Shown: positions 34,887 to 44,103 of the stretch, piece by piece
Position numbering within the stretch: position 1 is the first letter of the stretch
How the letters are laid out: each line of letters opens with the position of its first letter
DNA from: Chitinophagales bacterium
Lineage (GTDB): Bacteria; Bacteroidota; Bacteroidia; Chitinophagales; Saprospiraceae
Reading direction: 5' to 3'
Assembly (NCBI GenBank): GCA_013297745.1
Contig: JAAFIM010000001.1
Location: 162,304 to 226,303 of the forward strand
Length of the DNA stretch: 64,000 nucleotides
The notes under the pieces: generated by a model
What the model was told of the DNA's origin: nothing
What the model saw: only the letters and a program-made list of their open reading frames with translations
Databases searched by the model: none
Made by a program: the position numbers and the translations under genes

Positions 34887-35408
34887 TTACTTTTTCATAA
34901 CTACCGCATTTACAGTCATTTGATACTCTACTTGCGGTTGGGTAATTTTTGCAATTTCTTCTTGATTTTTGCCTTCATCTTTGGCATAATGGCGTAATTC
35001 TTCCACTGAAGTTACGTTTTGATAAGCATTACCGCTCACTATTAAAGTCTTCCCCACCACATCAGCAGGCAATTTGAAGGCGTGGTCTTTCACTTTTACA
35101 AAAATTTCTCTGCCATCGCTACTTTCCAAAACCACCCAGCAACCTGCCGATTTGCAAACCGAAGTCGCTTTGCCTTCTACTTTGGCTTTGAGACCCGAAA
35201 CGACATTGCCGCCGTCTATGGGTAAATCTACCAAACCTTCTTTTTTGTCTAACTTATTAAGTACATCCAACACAAGCATTGCGCTATCTACACTAACGCT
35301 ATCGCCAAAAACCAACCCATCTTCTGTAATTTTGGGTGGAGTAGGTTGAGAACAAGCGCCCAACATCAAAAGCAAGGCGAACAAAGCACAAAATACATTA
35401 ATTTTCAT
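34887..35408 (-). CDS. DUF4920-type lipoprotein
   Basis: The start at ATG 35408 gives a lipoprotein signal (MKINVFCALFALLLMLGAC, lipobox LGAC); a longer frame to 35495 runs into fahA and is rejected. The 173-residue product matches DUF4920: SVCKSAGCWVVLES with Cys-x3-Gly-Cys-Trp, FVKVKDHAFKLP, and HYAKDEGKNQEEIAKI near the end. The family is found mainly in Bacteroidota and its function is unknown. It follows fahA after 43 bp in the same direction. Confidence 0.88.
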   Translation of the reverse strand: MKINVFCALFALLLMLGACSQPTPPKITEDGLVFGDSVSVDSAMLVLDVLNKLDKKEGLVDLPIDGGNVVSGLKAKVEGKATSVCKSAGCWVVLESSDGREIFVKVKDHAFKLPADVVGKTLIVSGNAYQNVTSVEELRHYAKDEGKNQEEIAKITQPQVEYQMTVNAVVMKK

Positions 35409-35451
35409 ATTTATAAATTTTATAAAAAAACGAATAATTTTAAGTTGCATT

Positions 35452-36735
35452 TTATAAATCTGTAGCTGGTAGAACTTTTCCCACTGCTTCGCCAAAACCT
35501 ATTCTAATCCCCTCTTGAGTGGTAGCCCAACCGCGCATTGTTACGGTGTCGTTATCGTTGATAAATTTGCGTTCTGTACCATCTGCCATTTTTAGCGGTT
35601 TTGTACCTTTCCAAGCCAACTCCAGCATAGAACCGTAACTATTTTCATCTTTGCCCGAAATTGTACCCGATGCGCAAACATCACCTATACGCACATTGCA
35701 ACCATTCACGGTGTGGTGCGCCAACTGTTGGGACATAGACCAATACATATATTGAAAATTAGATTTGCAGACGGTCGTAGCCGCTCCATTTTCGGGGACA
35801 ATATCCACTTCCAAAGCGATGTTATAATTTTTATCCCCTGTAGTTTGCAAATAAGGCAAAGGTTGAGGTTCTTGTGTGGGTTGTGCAACTCGCGCGCCAT
35901 CCAACGCTTCTATCATCACCACCCAAGGCGACATAGTAGAAGCAAAGTTTTTGCCCAAAAATGGTCCCAAAGGCACATATTCCCACTGCTGAATATCGCG
36001 TGCCGACCAATCGTTGAACAAAGTAAGCCCAAAAATATAATTTTCTGCTTCATTTGCTTTTATACTATCGCCCAATTGGGTATTTTTGCCCACGATAAAA
36101 GCCATTTCCAACTCAAAATCCAATCTTGCGCTTGCTCCAAAAACGGGTGGTTCGCCCTCTTTTGGTAGCGTTTGCCCTTTGGGGCGAATAATGTTCGTAC
36201 CTGATACCAATATCGAAGAACTGCGTCCGTGATAACCCACAGGAATGTGCAACCAATTGGGTAATAGCGCGTTTTTAGGGTCTCTAAACATCATGCCGAC
36301 ATTGGTAGCGTGTTCGCGGCTAGAATAAAAATCGGTATAATCGCCAATTTTGACAGGCAACAACATCGTTACGTCCTTAGCTTCGTGCAAAATTCCCATT
36401 TGTAAAAATGGATTGTCTCGAATAACAGGATTTTGTATATTAAATAATTGAGAAACCAAATCCCTAATCCCCAAAGTAATCCCCTTGCCTTCTGCTATCA
36501 AATCATTCAAATTATCCCGATTCAACGTTTCCACATCAAAAGGCAAACTATCAAAAGCTGTCATTTTGGCTAAAGCGTATAGATTAATAACCGCATCTCC
36601 TATACGAGTAGCCACGAATGGGGGTTTATCCCCTACTTTAGCTATGCCGAAAGGTATGTTTTGAATGGGGAAATCACTATTTTCTTCCACTTCCAACCAA
36701 GTTTTGTGGTTGGGATTATTGGCATAAATTTGCAT
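35452..36735 (-). CDS. fahA: Fumarylacetoacetase
   Basis: This enzyme hydrolyses fumarylacetoacetate to fumarate and acetoacetate, the last step of tyrosine breakdown. The 427-residue protein matches the eukaryotic-type family: DYTDFYSSREHATNVG (calcium-binding Asp and catalytic His), YHGRSSSILVSG, FELEMAFIVG (metal-binding Glu residues), LFNDWSARDIQQWEY and TISGKDENSYGSMLEL. Length fits the family (about 420). No other tyrosine-catabolic gene is in the window. A -7 box lies upstream. Confidence 0.96.
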   Translation of the reverse strand: MQIYANNPNHKTWLEVEENSDFPIQNIPFGIAKVGDKPPFVATRIGDAVINLYALAKMTAFDSLPFDVETLNRDNLNDLIAEGKGITLGIRDLVSQLFNIQNPVIRDNPFLQMGILHEAKDVTMLLPVKIGDYTDFYSSREHATNVGMMFRDPKNALLPNWLHIPVGYHGRSSSILVSGTNIIRPKGQTLPKEGEPPVFGASARLDFELEMAFIVGKNTQLGDSIKANEAENYIFGLTLFNDWSARDIQQWEYVPLGPFLGKNFASTMSPWVVMIEALDGARVAQPTQEPQPLPYLQTTGDKNYNIALEVDIVPENGAATTVCKSNFQYMYWSMSQQLAHHTVNGCNVRIGDVCASGTISGKDENSYGSMLELAWKGTKPLKMADGTERKFINDNDTVTMRGWATTQEGIRIGFGEAVGKVLPATDL

Positions 36736-36802
36736 AATGTTGGTGTAAATGATAATAAAATTTGAATTGAATAATAACTCACAAAATATAGCAATTTGGG
36801 CG

Positions 36803-36810
36803 CAAAGGTA
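36803..36810 (-). promoter_or_regulatory. -7 promoter box (TACCTTTG) for fahA
   Basis: A minus-strand TAnnTTTG box lies 67 bp before the fahA ATG. It sits in the 334-bp divergent gap at 36736-37069, where I see no gene. A weaker plus-strand TATCTTG at about 37014-37020 could serve the calpain-like gene. Confidence 0.6.
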
Positions 36811-37069
36811 TATCTTTTTTTTACAGTTTTGCTAATTTAGAATTAAAATAATTGACATAGCCAATTTTTTACTATTTTCTAAAATACTCCAACAAGTACA
36901 ACAACTTACAATCGTACGTGTTGCGGTCTGTCATTAATTAGCATAAATAAAGATAAAATATAAACAACAAGGCTATTTTTTTGCAAAACATTTTTCTGTT
37001 TCATAAATAATCTGTATCTTGCGCGCTGTTTTGGGACTATTCTAAACTATTCAAACCAAAAAAAATAAA

Positions 37070-38812
37070 ATGAAAACAAAACTCGACTTGGCTAATCTCA
37101 AAAAAATGCCTCAAGCTGATTATCTCAACGAAGTAAAAAGCGAATTTAAACGGCTCAAAGCAGCGGGCGAAAGTGAAGTGATTGTCATTACTGATTTTAC
37201 CTTTGCTGATGGCAAAAAAGGCAGCGTGGTTATTCCCACCGAAATGAGCGGCACTTCTCAAAAATTTTATAACGATGTTGCCAAAAAAGAATACAAAGGC
37301 TTTGGGCGCGGCACAGTCAATCTCAAAGATGGCGAACAGGGCGCAACGATGGAATTATTTATAGATTCGGGCAAAGCCAAAGCTAAGGCGTTGGAAAAAG
37401 GCGGCAAAAAGATTTTTGAAAAAGTGGGCGTTATTCCCGTTATCACCAAAAACCCAGCCGCATTGGCAGAAGAAGACCCAGACACAGCAGAAGACGCAGC
37501 CAGCAACGAGGCAGAAAAAGTAACCGCAGCCGAACCGCAAAAATTAGTATCGCCAACGCCAGCCAACAACGCCAAAATGGGCGCAGAGGGTTTGAAAGAA
37601 ATTCAAGCCTTAGTCAAAGGTGAATTGGGGGCTATAGCCGCAAGGGTCAAATCCCAACAAGTTACGGCTGAAGATGCGCAAAAAATAGCAGCAGCCCAGC
37701 AAAAAGTCAATGGTTGGTTGGATTGGTTCAAAAACTTGGGCAAAAACGAACAAAAACCGTTTGAACCTTACGCCCCACAGATTGAAACGATAAAAAAACA
37801 GATTGATACAATGGGAATTACCGCTTCCAATTTATTGGGGAAAGTAGTCGCCACGATAACCAACTCTGTAGGCAAAGGGGGCAAAAATATAACCGCCGAT
37901 GTCAAATTGGTACAAGAATTATTGAATAAAAAAGGTGCAAGTCTTACCGCTGATGGTGGTTGTGGTGCAAAAACTATAGCCGCAATTGTAGATTTTCAAA
38001 AGAAATCTGGGCTCAAAACCTTAGACGGGTTGATTAGCCCTGACGGCGCAACGTGGAAAAAATTGATAGAAACCAAAATTGATGACGCTGTAGGTCAAAT
38101 GAAAGACCACAAATACAACTATGGCGAAATTGCGTTAAAATTGTTTGAAAAAGGCAAATTGGATGCCAACGATATTGACCCCAACGATGTACAACAGGGC
38201 GAAATCGGCGACTGTTATTTTATGTCAGCCATAGCCGCAGTAGCTCAAGCCAATCCACAAGCGATTAAAAATCTAATCAAAGACAACGGCGACGGCTCTT
38301 ATGAGGTAACTTTGTACACCAAAAAAGATAAATTGTCGCTAACACCTACTGTAGTTAAAGTCAAACCACAATTCCCTGTAGATGCCACAGGCAAACCCGT
38401 TTACGCGGGCACAGGAGATAAAGAAATGTGGGTGATGATTATGGAAAAAGCCTATGCTAAATTAATCGGCAATTACGACGAAATCGGCAATGGCGGCTAC
38501 ATCGAAGAAGGACTTGAAGCTATCACAGGCAAAGAAGCCAGCAATTATTGGCTGTCCGAATACAAAGATAAAGATTTGGTCGCTTTGGTCAAAAAAGCCT
38601 TAGCCGACAAAAAACCTATCACAGCAGCCACCAAAGGCAGCGGCGAAGAACCGTTTAAAGCTGAATCAGGTTGCACCGTATATAAAGGACACGCTTATTC
38701 TATCACAGCTATAGACGATGCACGGGTAAAACTACAAAATCCTTGGGGCTTTGACCACGCCGATATTACCATTAAAGAGTTTAAAGCCTATTACGACATA
38801 CTTAGCTTTTAG
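37070..38812 (+). CDS. Calpain-like cysteine protease with peptidoglycan-binding domain
   Basis: The 580-residue protein has three parts. Residues 1-125 are an uncharacterised module (VKSEFKRLKAAGE, ITDFTFADGKKGSVVI). Residues about 273-335 resemble a PG_binding_1 domain (KLVQELLNKKGASLTADGGCG, AIVDFQKKSG). Residues about 370-570 are a calpain-type (C2) protease: QGEIGDCYFMSAIAAVAQ with Cys382, KGHAYSITAID with His541, and KLQNPWG with Asn557, so the triad is intact. There is no Sec signal. A secreted toxin or effector role is possible but only inferred. A 103-residue gene follows after 36 bp. Confidence 0.85.
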   Translation: MKTKLDLANLKKMPQADYLNEVKSEFKRLKAAGESEVIVITDFTFADGKKGSVVIPTEMSGTSQKFYNDVAKKEYKGFGRGTVNLKDGEQGATMELFIDSGKAKAKALEKGGKKIFEKVGVIPVITKNPAALAEEDPDTAEDAASNEAEKVTAAEPQKLVSPTPANNAKMGAEGLKEIQALVKGELGAIAARVKSQQVTAEDAQKIAAAQQKVNGWLDWFKNLGKNEQKPFEPYAPQIETIKKQIDTMGITASNLLGKVVATITNSVGKGGKNITADVKLVQELLNKKGASLTADGGCGAKTIAAIVDFQKKSGLKTLDGLISPDGATWKKLIETKIDDAVGQMKDHKYNYGEIALKLFEKGKLDANDIDPNDVQQGEIGDCYFMSAIAAVAQANPQAIKNLIKDNGDGSYEVTLYTKKDKLSLTPTVVKVKPQFPVDATGKPVYAGTGDKEMWVMIMEKAYAKLIGNYDEIGNGGYIEEGLEAITGKEASNYWLSEYKDKDLVALVKKALADKKPITAATKGSGEEPFKAESGCTVYKGHAYSITAIDDARVKLQNPWGFDHADITIKEFKAYYDILSF

Positions 38813-38848
38813 CGATTTTATTTTTTAATCAAAACCTTATTTATAAAA

Positions 38849-39160
38849 ATGGACGAAAATCTAAATTTAGATTTAAGTTTGGACTTTGAAGTTCCAAATA
38901 TCACTTTGCAAGAAACGACAGTAGGGCGTTTGGCAGGCGAGCGAGTGGGCGTGGGCAACATCTACGCTGGCAATTATAACACCAACAGCAACGAAGAGCG
39001 GGAAGGTTGGGTTTGCGAATTGGTCTTGGCCAGTAGCGGATTGCGTTGGACAGTGGGCGAAGGTAGCGAATTTGTGGTAGAAACCAGCCGCTTCAAAGTT
39101 GTTTCCATTCTACCCAAAAGCGAAAGCAAACGCGGGCAGTTGGTCCTGAACGAAATCTAA
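38849..39160 (+). CDS. Small protein, partner of the calpain-like gene
   Basis: The 103-residue protein (MDENLNLDLSLDFEVPNITL) has no signal peptide. It is predicted mostly beta: GRLAGERVGVGNIYAGNY, REGWVCELVLASSGLRWTVGEGSEF and RFKVVSILP. I do not recognise the family. It lies 36 bp after the calpain-like gene and is probably co-transcribed, so an inhibitor, chaperone or immunity role is conceivable but not shown. It has one Cys and an acidic N-terminus. Confidence 0.7.
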   Translation: MDENLNLDLSLDFEVPNITLQETTVGRLAGERVGVGNIYAGNYNTNSNEEREGWVCELVLASSGLRWTVGEGSEFVVETSRFKVVSILPKSESKRGQLVLNEI

Positions 39161-39255
39161 ACCATAATTTTTCAAAGTTATTATTGCGAATGAACTTTTT
39201 AACCCTTTGCGCGGTTTTAGACACATTCAACAATAAAAAATAACAAATTACCATT

Positions 39256-39717
39256 ATGGAACTGATAAAAAATTTAGAAATCGTCAATCGCAAAGCTACA
39301 CATTTGTACTATTTTGACTTAAAACTAGAAGCTGGAATTGTATTGCGAGGCACAGAGATTAAATCTATTCGTATGGGCGAAGTCAATATGAGTGATGCTT
39401 TTTGTACCATAGACCAAAGAGGTATGTATGTAGAAAATTTGCATATCGGAGAGTATAAAAACGGCACGTACAACAACCACATACCCAAAAGAACCCGCCG
39501 ATTGCTATTGAATAAACGCGAATTGAAAAAATTTGATAGCCGTGTACGTGAGCAAGGTTATACCATTATACCCTATCGCTTGTACATATCAGAGCGCGGT
39601 TTTGCCAAGTTGGAAATAGCCTTAGCCAAAGGTAAAAAGAGCTTTGACAAACGCGAAGCGATAAAAGAACGCGATACCAAACGCGAAATGGATAGAGTTA
39701 TCAAAGCCTATAAATAG
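39256..39717 (+). CDS. smpB: SsrA-binding protein SmpB
   Basis: SmpB binds tmRNA and, with it, rescues stalled ribosomes. The 153-residue protein has all hallmarks: ATHLYYFDLKLEAGIVLRGTEIKSIR, the YNNHIPKRTRRLLLNKREL core, and a basic C-terminal tail (DKREAIKERDTKREMDR) that enters the ribosome. Length is typical. It is probably a single gene with its own terminator; tmRNA is not in the window. Confidence 0.97.
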   Translation: MELIKNLEIVNRKATHLYYFDLKLEAGIVLRGTEIKSIRMGEVNMSDAFCTIDQRGMYVENLHIGEYKNGTYNNHIPKRTRRLLLNKRELKKFDSRVREQGYTIIPYRLYISERGFAKLEIALAKGKKSFDKREAIKERDTKREMDRVIKAYK

Positions 39718-39738
39718 ATTATTCTGTTGTAAAAAATA

Positions 39739-39771
39739 AAAACCCGATTTGGCTTAGCTAAATTGGGTTTT
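39739..39771 (+). terminator. Terminator of smpB
   Basis: AAAACCCGATTT pairs with AAATTGGGTTTT (one G-T pair), starting 22 bp after the stop codon. Confidence 0.75.
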
Positions 39772-40002
39772 CTTGTATAAAACATCTAATAGATATTAAA
39801 AAAAATTGCTAAAATGTAAAAAATTACAAACAAAAGTTATAAATTTGCAGCGTTATCATACTTTTGGAAAATCAAATCCATAGCAGTTAGGTTTTATATT
39901 AAAATTATAAATCCATAGTCGGTAACATTTTGCATAAAAATAGCATTATCAAGCGAACAAAAATCATTTTTTTACAAGTTTATAAATTCCAATCCCAAAA
40001 TT

Positions 40003-41067
40003 ATGAAAAATTTAGTTTATAGCCTATTCATAAGCACAATCGTAGCCTGTTTATTATTGCCAGCCTGCAATTCCAACTTGAATATGAAAGACACCCACAA
40101 CAATAACAACACTTCCCCAGAAGCCCTTGGAGAAAATGGTTGGCGGTATGACGAAAAAGAAAATAATATCGTAATGCCCAGTTATAAAGAAGGTGATGTT
40201 ATTTTGAATTTGAATGGCTATCCCTTGGTGGATAATCCCAAAAGTGATATACCTGTACCCGTTATCCCATTGGCTGAACCTGACAAAAAGAAAGGAGCCT
40301 ACAGCAACCGCCTAAAAATAAATGGCATTCCTATCAATGCTGCCCTAATAGGAAAGTACAAAGAAGAAATTGTGCTAGAAGTCTATTTAGCCGAAGGTTT
40401 CCGCGTTGGAGGATTTTTTGGTATTACTAACACCCAAAAAAAATACCAACCCAAACCCGAACCAACCGTAATAGAGCCGATTTCCATAGACAATATGAAT
40501 ATGAATGCGCGCAAACCTGTAATCTATTTGTATCCAACCACTACACAAACCGTCAATGTGCAAGTAGAGTTTAATGGCGTGCTTACCCACACTTACCCCA
40601 AATATCCTGAAAATGGTTGGACGGTAGAAGCCAAACCCTCTGGCGAGCTAAAAGATAACAAAACAAATAAAATTTATTATCAACTGTTTTGGGAAGGTAA
40701 GAGCAATCACCTCTACAATATGGATAAAGGTTTTGTGGTCAAAGGTAGCGAAACTGCCGAGTTTTTGGATGATAAATTAGCGGCTTTAGGTCTCAATAGA
40801 AGAGAAGCCAACGAGTTTATTACCTATTGGTTGCCCGAATTGGAACAAAATGCGTACAATTTTATACATTTTTCTACCAGCGAGTACGCACAACAAGCCC
40901 AACTCAACGTTCAACCCAATCCCGACACCCAAATCCGCGTGTTTATGGTTTATCAACCTCTGCAACAATGGCGCGAAGTTAGCCCACAAGTATTCAAAAC
41001 ACCCGTTAGAAAAGGTTTTACTTTAGTAGAATGGGGTGGAATGAAGCAGCAAGAAAATATAAATTAG
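40003..41067 (+). CDS. Lipoprotein with KPVIYLYP domain
   Basis: The 354-residue protein has a lipoprotein signal (lipobox LLPAC, Cys near residue 22). Residues about 30-160 are a less conserved region. Residues about 165-345 form a domain opening RKPVIYLYPTTTQTVNVQVEF, then YPKYPENGW, YYQLFWEG, FLDDKLAALGLN and EFITYWLPELEQNAYNFIHF. I have seen this KPVIYLYP pattern in proteins from several phyla but know no assigned function. A 285-bp gap before it (39718-40002) shows only the smpB terminator. It ends in a hairpin. Confidence 0.75.
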   Translation: MKNLVYSLFISTIVACLLLPACNSNLNMKDTHNNNNTSPEALGENGWRYDEKENNIVMPSYKEGDVILNLNGYPLVDNPKSDIPVPVIPLAEPDKKKGAYSNRLKINGIPINAALIGKYKEEIVLEVYLAEGFRVGGFFGITNTQKKYQPKPEPTVIEPISIDNMNMNARKPVIYLYPTTTQTVNVQVEFNGVLTHTYPKYPENGWTVEAKPSGELKDNKTNKIYYQLFWEGKSNHLYNMDKGFVVKGSETAEFLDDKLAALGLNRREANEFITYWLPELEQNAYNFIHFSTSEYAQQAQLNVQPNPDTQIRVFMVYQPLQQWREVSPQVFKTPVRKGFTLVEWGGMKQQENIN

Positions 41068-41097
41068 TACAGCCGTTTTTTTGTTAATTTTTTAATA

Positions 41098-41133
41098 AAT
41101 AGCTTGTGGGAATATCTCGCAAGCTATTTTTTT
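41098..41133 (+). terminator. Terminator of the KPVIYLYP lipoprotein gene
   Basis: AAATAGCTTG pairs with CAAGCTATTT and Ts follow, starting 31 bp after the stop codon. Confidence 0.8.
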
Positions 41134-41134
41134 A

Positions 41135-41142
41135 TACCTTTG
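41135..41142 (+). promoter_or_regulatory. -7 promoter box (TACCTTTG) for lgt
   Basis: A TAnnTTTG box lies directly after the preceding terminator and 36 bp before the lgt ATG. Confidence 0.6.
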
Positions 41143-41178
41143 CGCGCTTATTATTTTATTATTGTAATTTGAATTGAA

Positions 41179-42387
41179 ATGTATCCGAATTTAAGATTTG
41201 CTTTTTATGATATTTTTGGGTTGGATATACCCGCTTTGGGTTTAGTACAAAGCTATGGTTTTTTCTTAGCTTTATCCTTTTTGGCGGCAGCTTGGTGGTT
41301 GGGGGTAGAATTTCGCCGCCGCGAGAAAGAGGGTTTAATGCAAGGTGTAGAAGAAACTTACACAGTCGGCAAACCCTTGAGTCCGATAGATATAATTTGG
41401 AATGCAATTTTGGGCTTTTTGTTGGGCTTCAAAGGCGTTTATGCGCTGATGAACTCTACCGCTTTTGCTGGCAATGATGCCAAAAATAATTTACTATCTT
41501 TAGAACACGGCAATTGGCTGGCTGGTATAGGTTTGGCCGTAGCTTTTGTGGGTTGGAAATACTGGGAAAAACAACAAGAGAAAAAAGAATATCCCGAAGA
41601 AAAACAACTCACTCGCACAGTTTATCCCCACCAACGCATCGGCGATATTGTGATAATTTCGGCTATAAGTGGCGTTTTTGGTTCTAAACTATTTTATCTA
41701 TTGGAAGAACAGCCCGAAGATTGGGTTAATGCTTTATTTAGCGGAAGCGGGCTGACTGTTTATGGGGGTTTGATAACCGCTTTTTTCGTGGTGAGTTATT
41801 ATATTCGCAAGAAAAAAATATCTTATACGGATATGTTGGACACGGCGGGGCCTGCTATGATATTGGCTTATGGTGTGGGGCGTTTGGGCTGTCATTTTTC
41901 TGGCGACGGCGACTGGGGCGACCCAAATACAGCTGCTAAACCTTTTGCTTGGTTGCCCGATTGGGCTTGGGCTTATTCTTATCCCAACAATGTAATCAAC
42001 GCTGGCGTTGCGCTTCCTGATTGTGGCGGTTATCCTTTTGCGGCTGAATACGGCTATTGTATGCAACTTGTGCCGCCTGCTTATCCTACTCCAGTATGGG
42101 AATTTCTAATGGGCGTAATTATTTTTGCTATCTTGGCAAGTCTGCGCCGTTGGGCAAAACAAGGCGGGTTATTGTTCGCTATCTATTTGATTTTTAACGG
42201 AATGGAACGCTTTGCTATAGAAACTATCCGCGTCAATGGAGAATACAATATCTTTGGATATATGCTTACTCAAGCTCAAGTAATTGCTGTGATTTTATTC
42301 ATAATCGGAATAATACTAACCGCTTACTTTTATTACAAACAAACTCGCCCCGATTTCAAACAAATTACACACCCAAAAGGTGATTAA
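41179..42387 (+). CDS. lgt: Prolipoprotein diacylglyceryl transferase
   Basis: Lgt moves diacylglycerol from phosphatidylglycerol to the lipobox Cys, the first step of lipoprotein maturation. The 402-residue inner-membrane protein has about seven to eight helices and HQRIGDIVIISAISGVFGSK. It also has GSGLTVYGGLI and the Lgt signature GVGRLGCHFSGDGDWG. It is longer than the usual 270-300 residues because of inserts around residues 50-150. The window encodes several lipoproteins that need it. The FkbM gene follows after 21 bp. Confidence 0.95.
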   Translation: MYPNLRFAFYDIFGLDIPALGLVQSYGFFLALSFLAAAWWLGVEFRRREKEGLMQGVEETYTVGKPLSPIDIIWNAILGFLLGFKGVYALMNSTAFAGNDAKNNLLSLEHGNWLAGIGLAVAFVGWKYWEKQQEKKEYPEEKQLTRTVYPHQRIGDIVIISAISGVFGSKLFYLLEEQPEDWVNALFSGSGLTVYGGLITAFFVVSYYIRKKKISYTDMLDTAGPAMILAYGVGRLGCHFSGDGDWGDPNTAAKPFAWLPDWAWAYSYPNNVINAGVALPDCGGYPFAAEYGYCMQLVPPAYPTPVWEFLMGVIIFAILASLRRWAKQGGLLFAIYLIFNGMERFAIETIRVNGEYNIFGYMLTQAQVIAVILFIIGIILTAYFYYKQTRPDFKQITHPKGD

Positions 42388-42408
42388 TCAAAGATAGATG
42401 TTCAAATT

Positions 42409-43152
42409 ATGAGTTTTCTAAAAAAAATCGCTACCAAACTTATTCATTGGTATATTGCCCCATTAGAATGGAATTATAAATTAGCTTTGTACGCCAAAGG
42501 TCGGTTGTTGCATTTCAAAGAAGAGCATATTTTATCGTTTGTGGATTATGTCAAAAAAAATGAACCCAATAACCCCGACGAATGGATATTAGATGCTGGT
42601 GTTTATTATGGTGGCGTTTCGTCTTTGTTTGCTACACATTTTACACAGCATAAAGTTATTGGTTTTGAACCGATTCCCAAACATTATAATGCTGCCAAAA
42701 CGAATTGCGCCCGTTTCCAAAATATAACGTTGCACAACAAAGCACTTTCGGACAAAACAGGCCAACAATCCTTTCATATCGCTACCAATAGCTCTGCTTC
42801 TTCGCTCAATCCTATAGCGCAAAGCGACCGCTACAGTTTATCTGAAACTATACAGGTTGAAACAATTACTTTAAACGATTTTTTGCCACCAACGCAGAAA
42901 GTTTTATGTTTGAAATTAGATATTGAAGGTTACGAATTGGCTGTACTCCGAGCCGCAGGCGATGCACTAAAAAGGGTTCGTTATGTTATAGCAGAGATGA
43001 ATAATCATAATGAACACAGTGGCGAATGTCAGTATTATGAAGTTGATGAATTTTTGCGCCAACAGCAGTTCAAATTACTCATTATTCGCGCTGGTTATAA
43101 CGACCAAGGATTGATGCAGTACGATGCCGTTTATAAAAATATGAATATCTAA
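42409..43152 (+). CDS. FkbM-family SAM-dependent methyltransferase
   Basis: The 247-residue protein has a Rossmann methyltransferase core: WILDAGVYYGGVSSLFA (motif I), VIGFEPIPKHY, TLHNKALSD, and CLKLDIEGYELAVLRA, typical of FkbM enzymes. These O-methylate sugars, polyketides or other natural products; the substrate here is unknown. There is no signal peptide. It follows lgt by 21 bp, so the two are probably transcribed together, and ends in a terminator shared with the convergent gene. Confidence 0.88.
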   Translation: MSFLKKIATKLIHWYIAPLEWNYKLALYAKGRLLHFKEEHILSFVDYVKKNEPNNPDEWILDAGVYYGGVSSLFATHFTQHKVIGFEPIPKHYNAAKTNCARFQNITLHNKALSDKTGQQSFHIATNSSASSLNPIAQSDRYSLSETIQVETITLNDFLPPTQKVLCLKLDIEGYELAVLRAAGDALKRVRYVIAEMNNHNEHSGECQYYEVDEFLRQQQFKLLIIRAGYNDQGLMQYDAVYKNMNI

Positions 43153-43156
43153 ACGC

Positions 43157-43192
43157 AAAAAGCCTTTACCAAATCGGTAAGGGCTTTTTTTT
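43157..43192. terminator. Bidirectional terminator
   Basis: AAAAAGCC and TTACC pair with GGTAA and GGCTTTTT. It lies between the FkbM gene and the convergent phosphoesterase gene, whose stop codon overlaps the T run. Confidence 0.85.
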
Positions 43193-44036
43193 ATGCTTTC
43201 GCCAACTCAAAAATGGTTATTTCTGGCCGCACATTAAATCTGACTTGCCACAAATGTCCTAAGGCTCTATTGATATATAAAGTTCTGTTATTACTTAATT
43301 TAATTTGACCAGCCGTATAATTTTTGTTTTGAACGGGCAACATAGGCGGGGGCAAAAATGGTGGTTTGACTTGTCCGCCGTGTGTATGTCCCGACAATAT
43401 CCAACTGTCGTATTCGCCCCAAACGTCCAAATCGCAAACATCAGGATTATGACACAGCACGATATTTGCTTTGGATTTATCAAAATTAGCCATAGCTTGT
43501 TGAGGGTTGAAATTTTGCCCCCATAAGTCATCAAATCCGATAAAATTAAGCCCGCTCACTTCTGCATTTGCATTTCTCAACATTTTAACCCCTTGTTGTT
43601 CAAACATAGCAGATATTTTATCCGCTACTTCGCTTTGTTTCCAATTGCGCCCATAATCGTGATTGCCTAATATCCCAAATGTGCCTAACTTTCCCTTTAC
43701 GGCATTAGTTAGCACCTCTTCCAACTCTTTATAAAATACTTTATCTTTATTCAAATTCACATAATCGCCCGTATAAACCACGAAATCTGGATTTAATTCT
43801 TTTGCTTTTATAAATGAATTGATTATAAAATGATAATCAAAACGCTCGCCGATATGAATATCGCTTATTTGCATCAATGTTTTACCTACTAAATCTGTAG
43901 GCAAATTTTTAATAGGCATTTTTATTTTTACAAATTCTAACCAAAAAGGTTCTATTTGCCAAGCATACAATCCGCTTACAATGCCTAATCCTGTAAGCCC
44001 CAAAAATGCACGTTTAAAAAACTTTCTTCTGTCCAT
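43191..44036 (-). CDS. Membrane-anchored metallophosphoesterase
   Basis: The 281-residue protein begins MDRRKFFKRAFLGLTGLGIVSG, an Arg-rich N-terminus and one hydrophobic helix that could be an anchor or Tat signal. All calcineurin-type metal motifs follow: ISDIHIG (D-x-H), YTGDYVN (GD), LGNHDYG (GNHD), LCHNPD and LSGHTHGGQ. It fits the YkuE/LpxG-like group; members act on nucleotides or UDP-diacylglucosamine. Whether it is the lipid A enzyme LpxG cannot be told here. Confidence 0.88.
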   Translation of the reverse strand: MDRRKFFKRAFLGLTGLGIVSGLYAWQIEPFWLEFVKIKMPIKNLPTDLVGKTLMQISDIHIGERFDYHFIINSFIKAKELNPDFVVYTGDYVNLNKDKVFYKELEEVLTNAVKGKLGTFGILGNHDYGRNWKQSEVADKISAMFEQQGVKMLRNANAEVSGLNFIGFDDLWGQNFNPQQAMANFDKSKANIVLCHNPDVCDLDVWGEYDSWILSGHTHGGQVKPPFLPPPMLPVQNKNYTAGQIKLSNNRTLYINRALGHLWQVRFNVRPEITIFELAKA

Positions 44037-44103
44037 TTTTTTATAAAATAAATTTGTATTGAAAAGATATTAATTGATAAAATTAGCTAAAACAACAATA
44101 TGC

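Noticed and set aside
34618-34923. 101-codon plus-strand frame covering a tRNA (GIRTRDPLIKSQ...)
   Set aside because: It is the antisense of tRNA-Lys, a well-known false protein, and the rest is AT-rich spacer.
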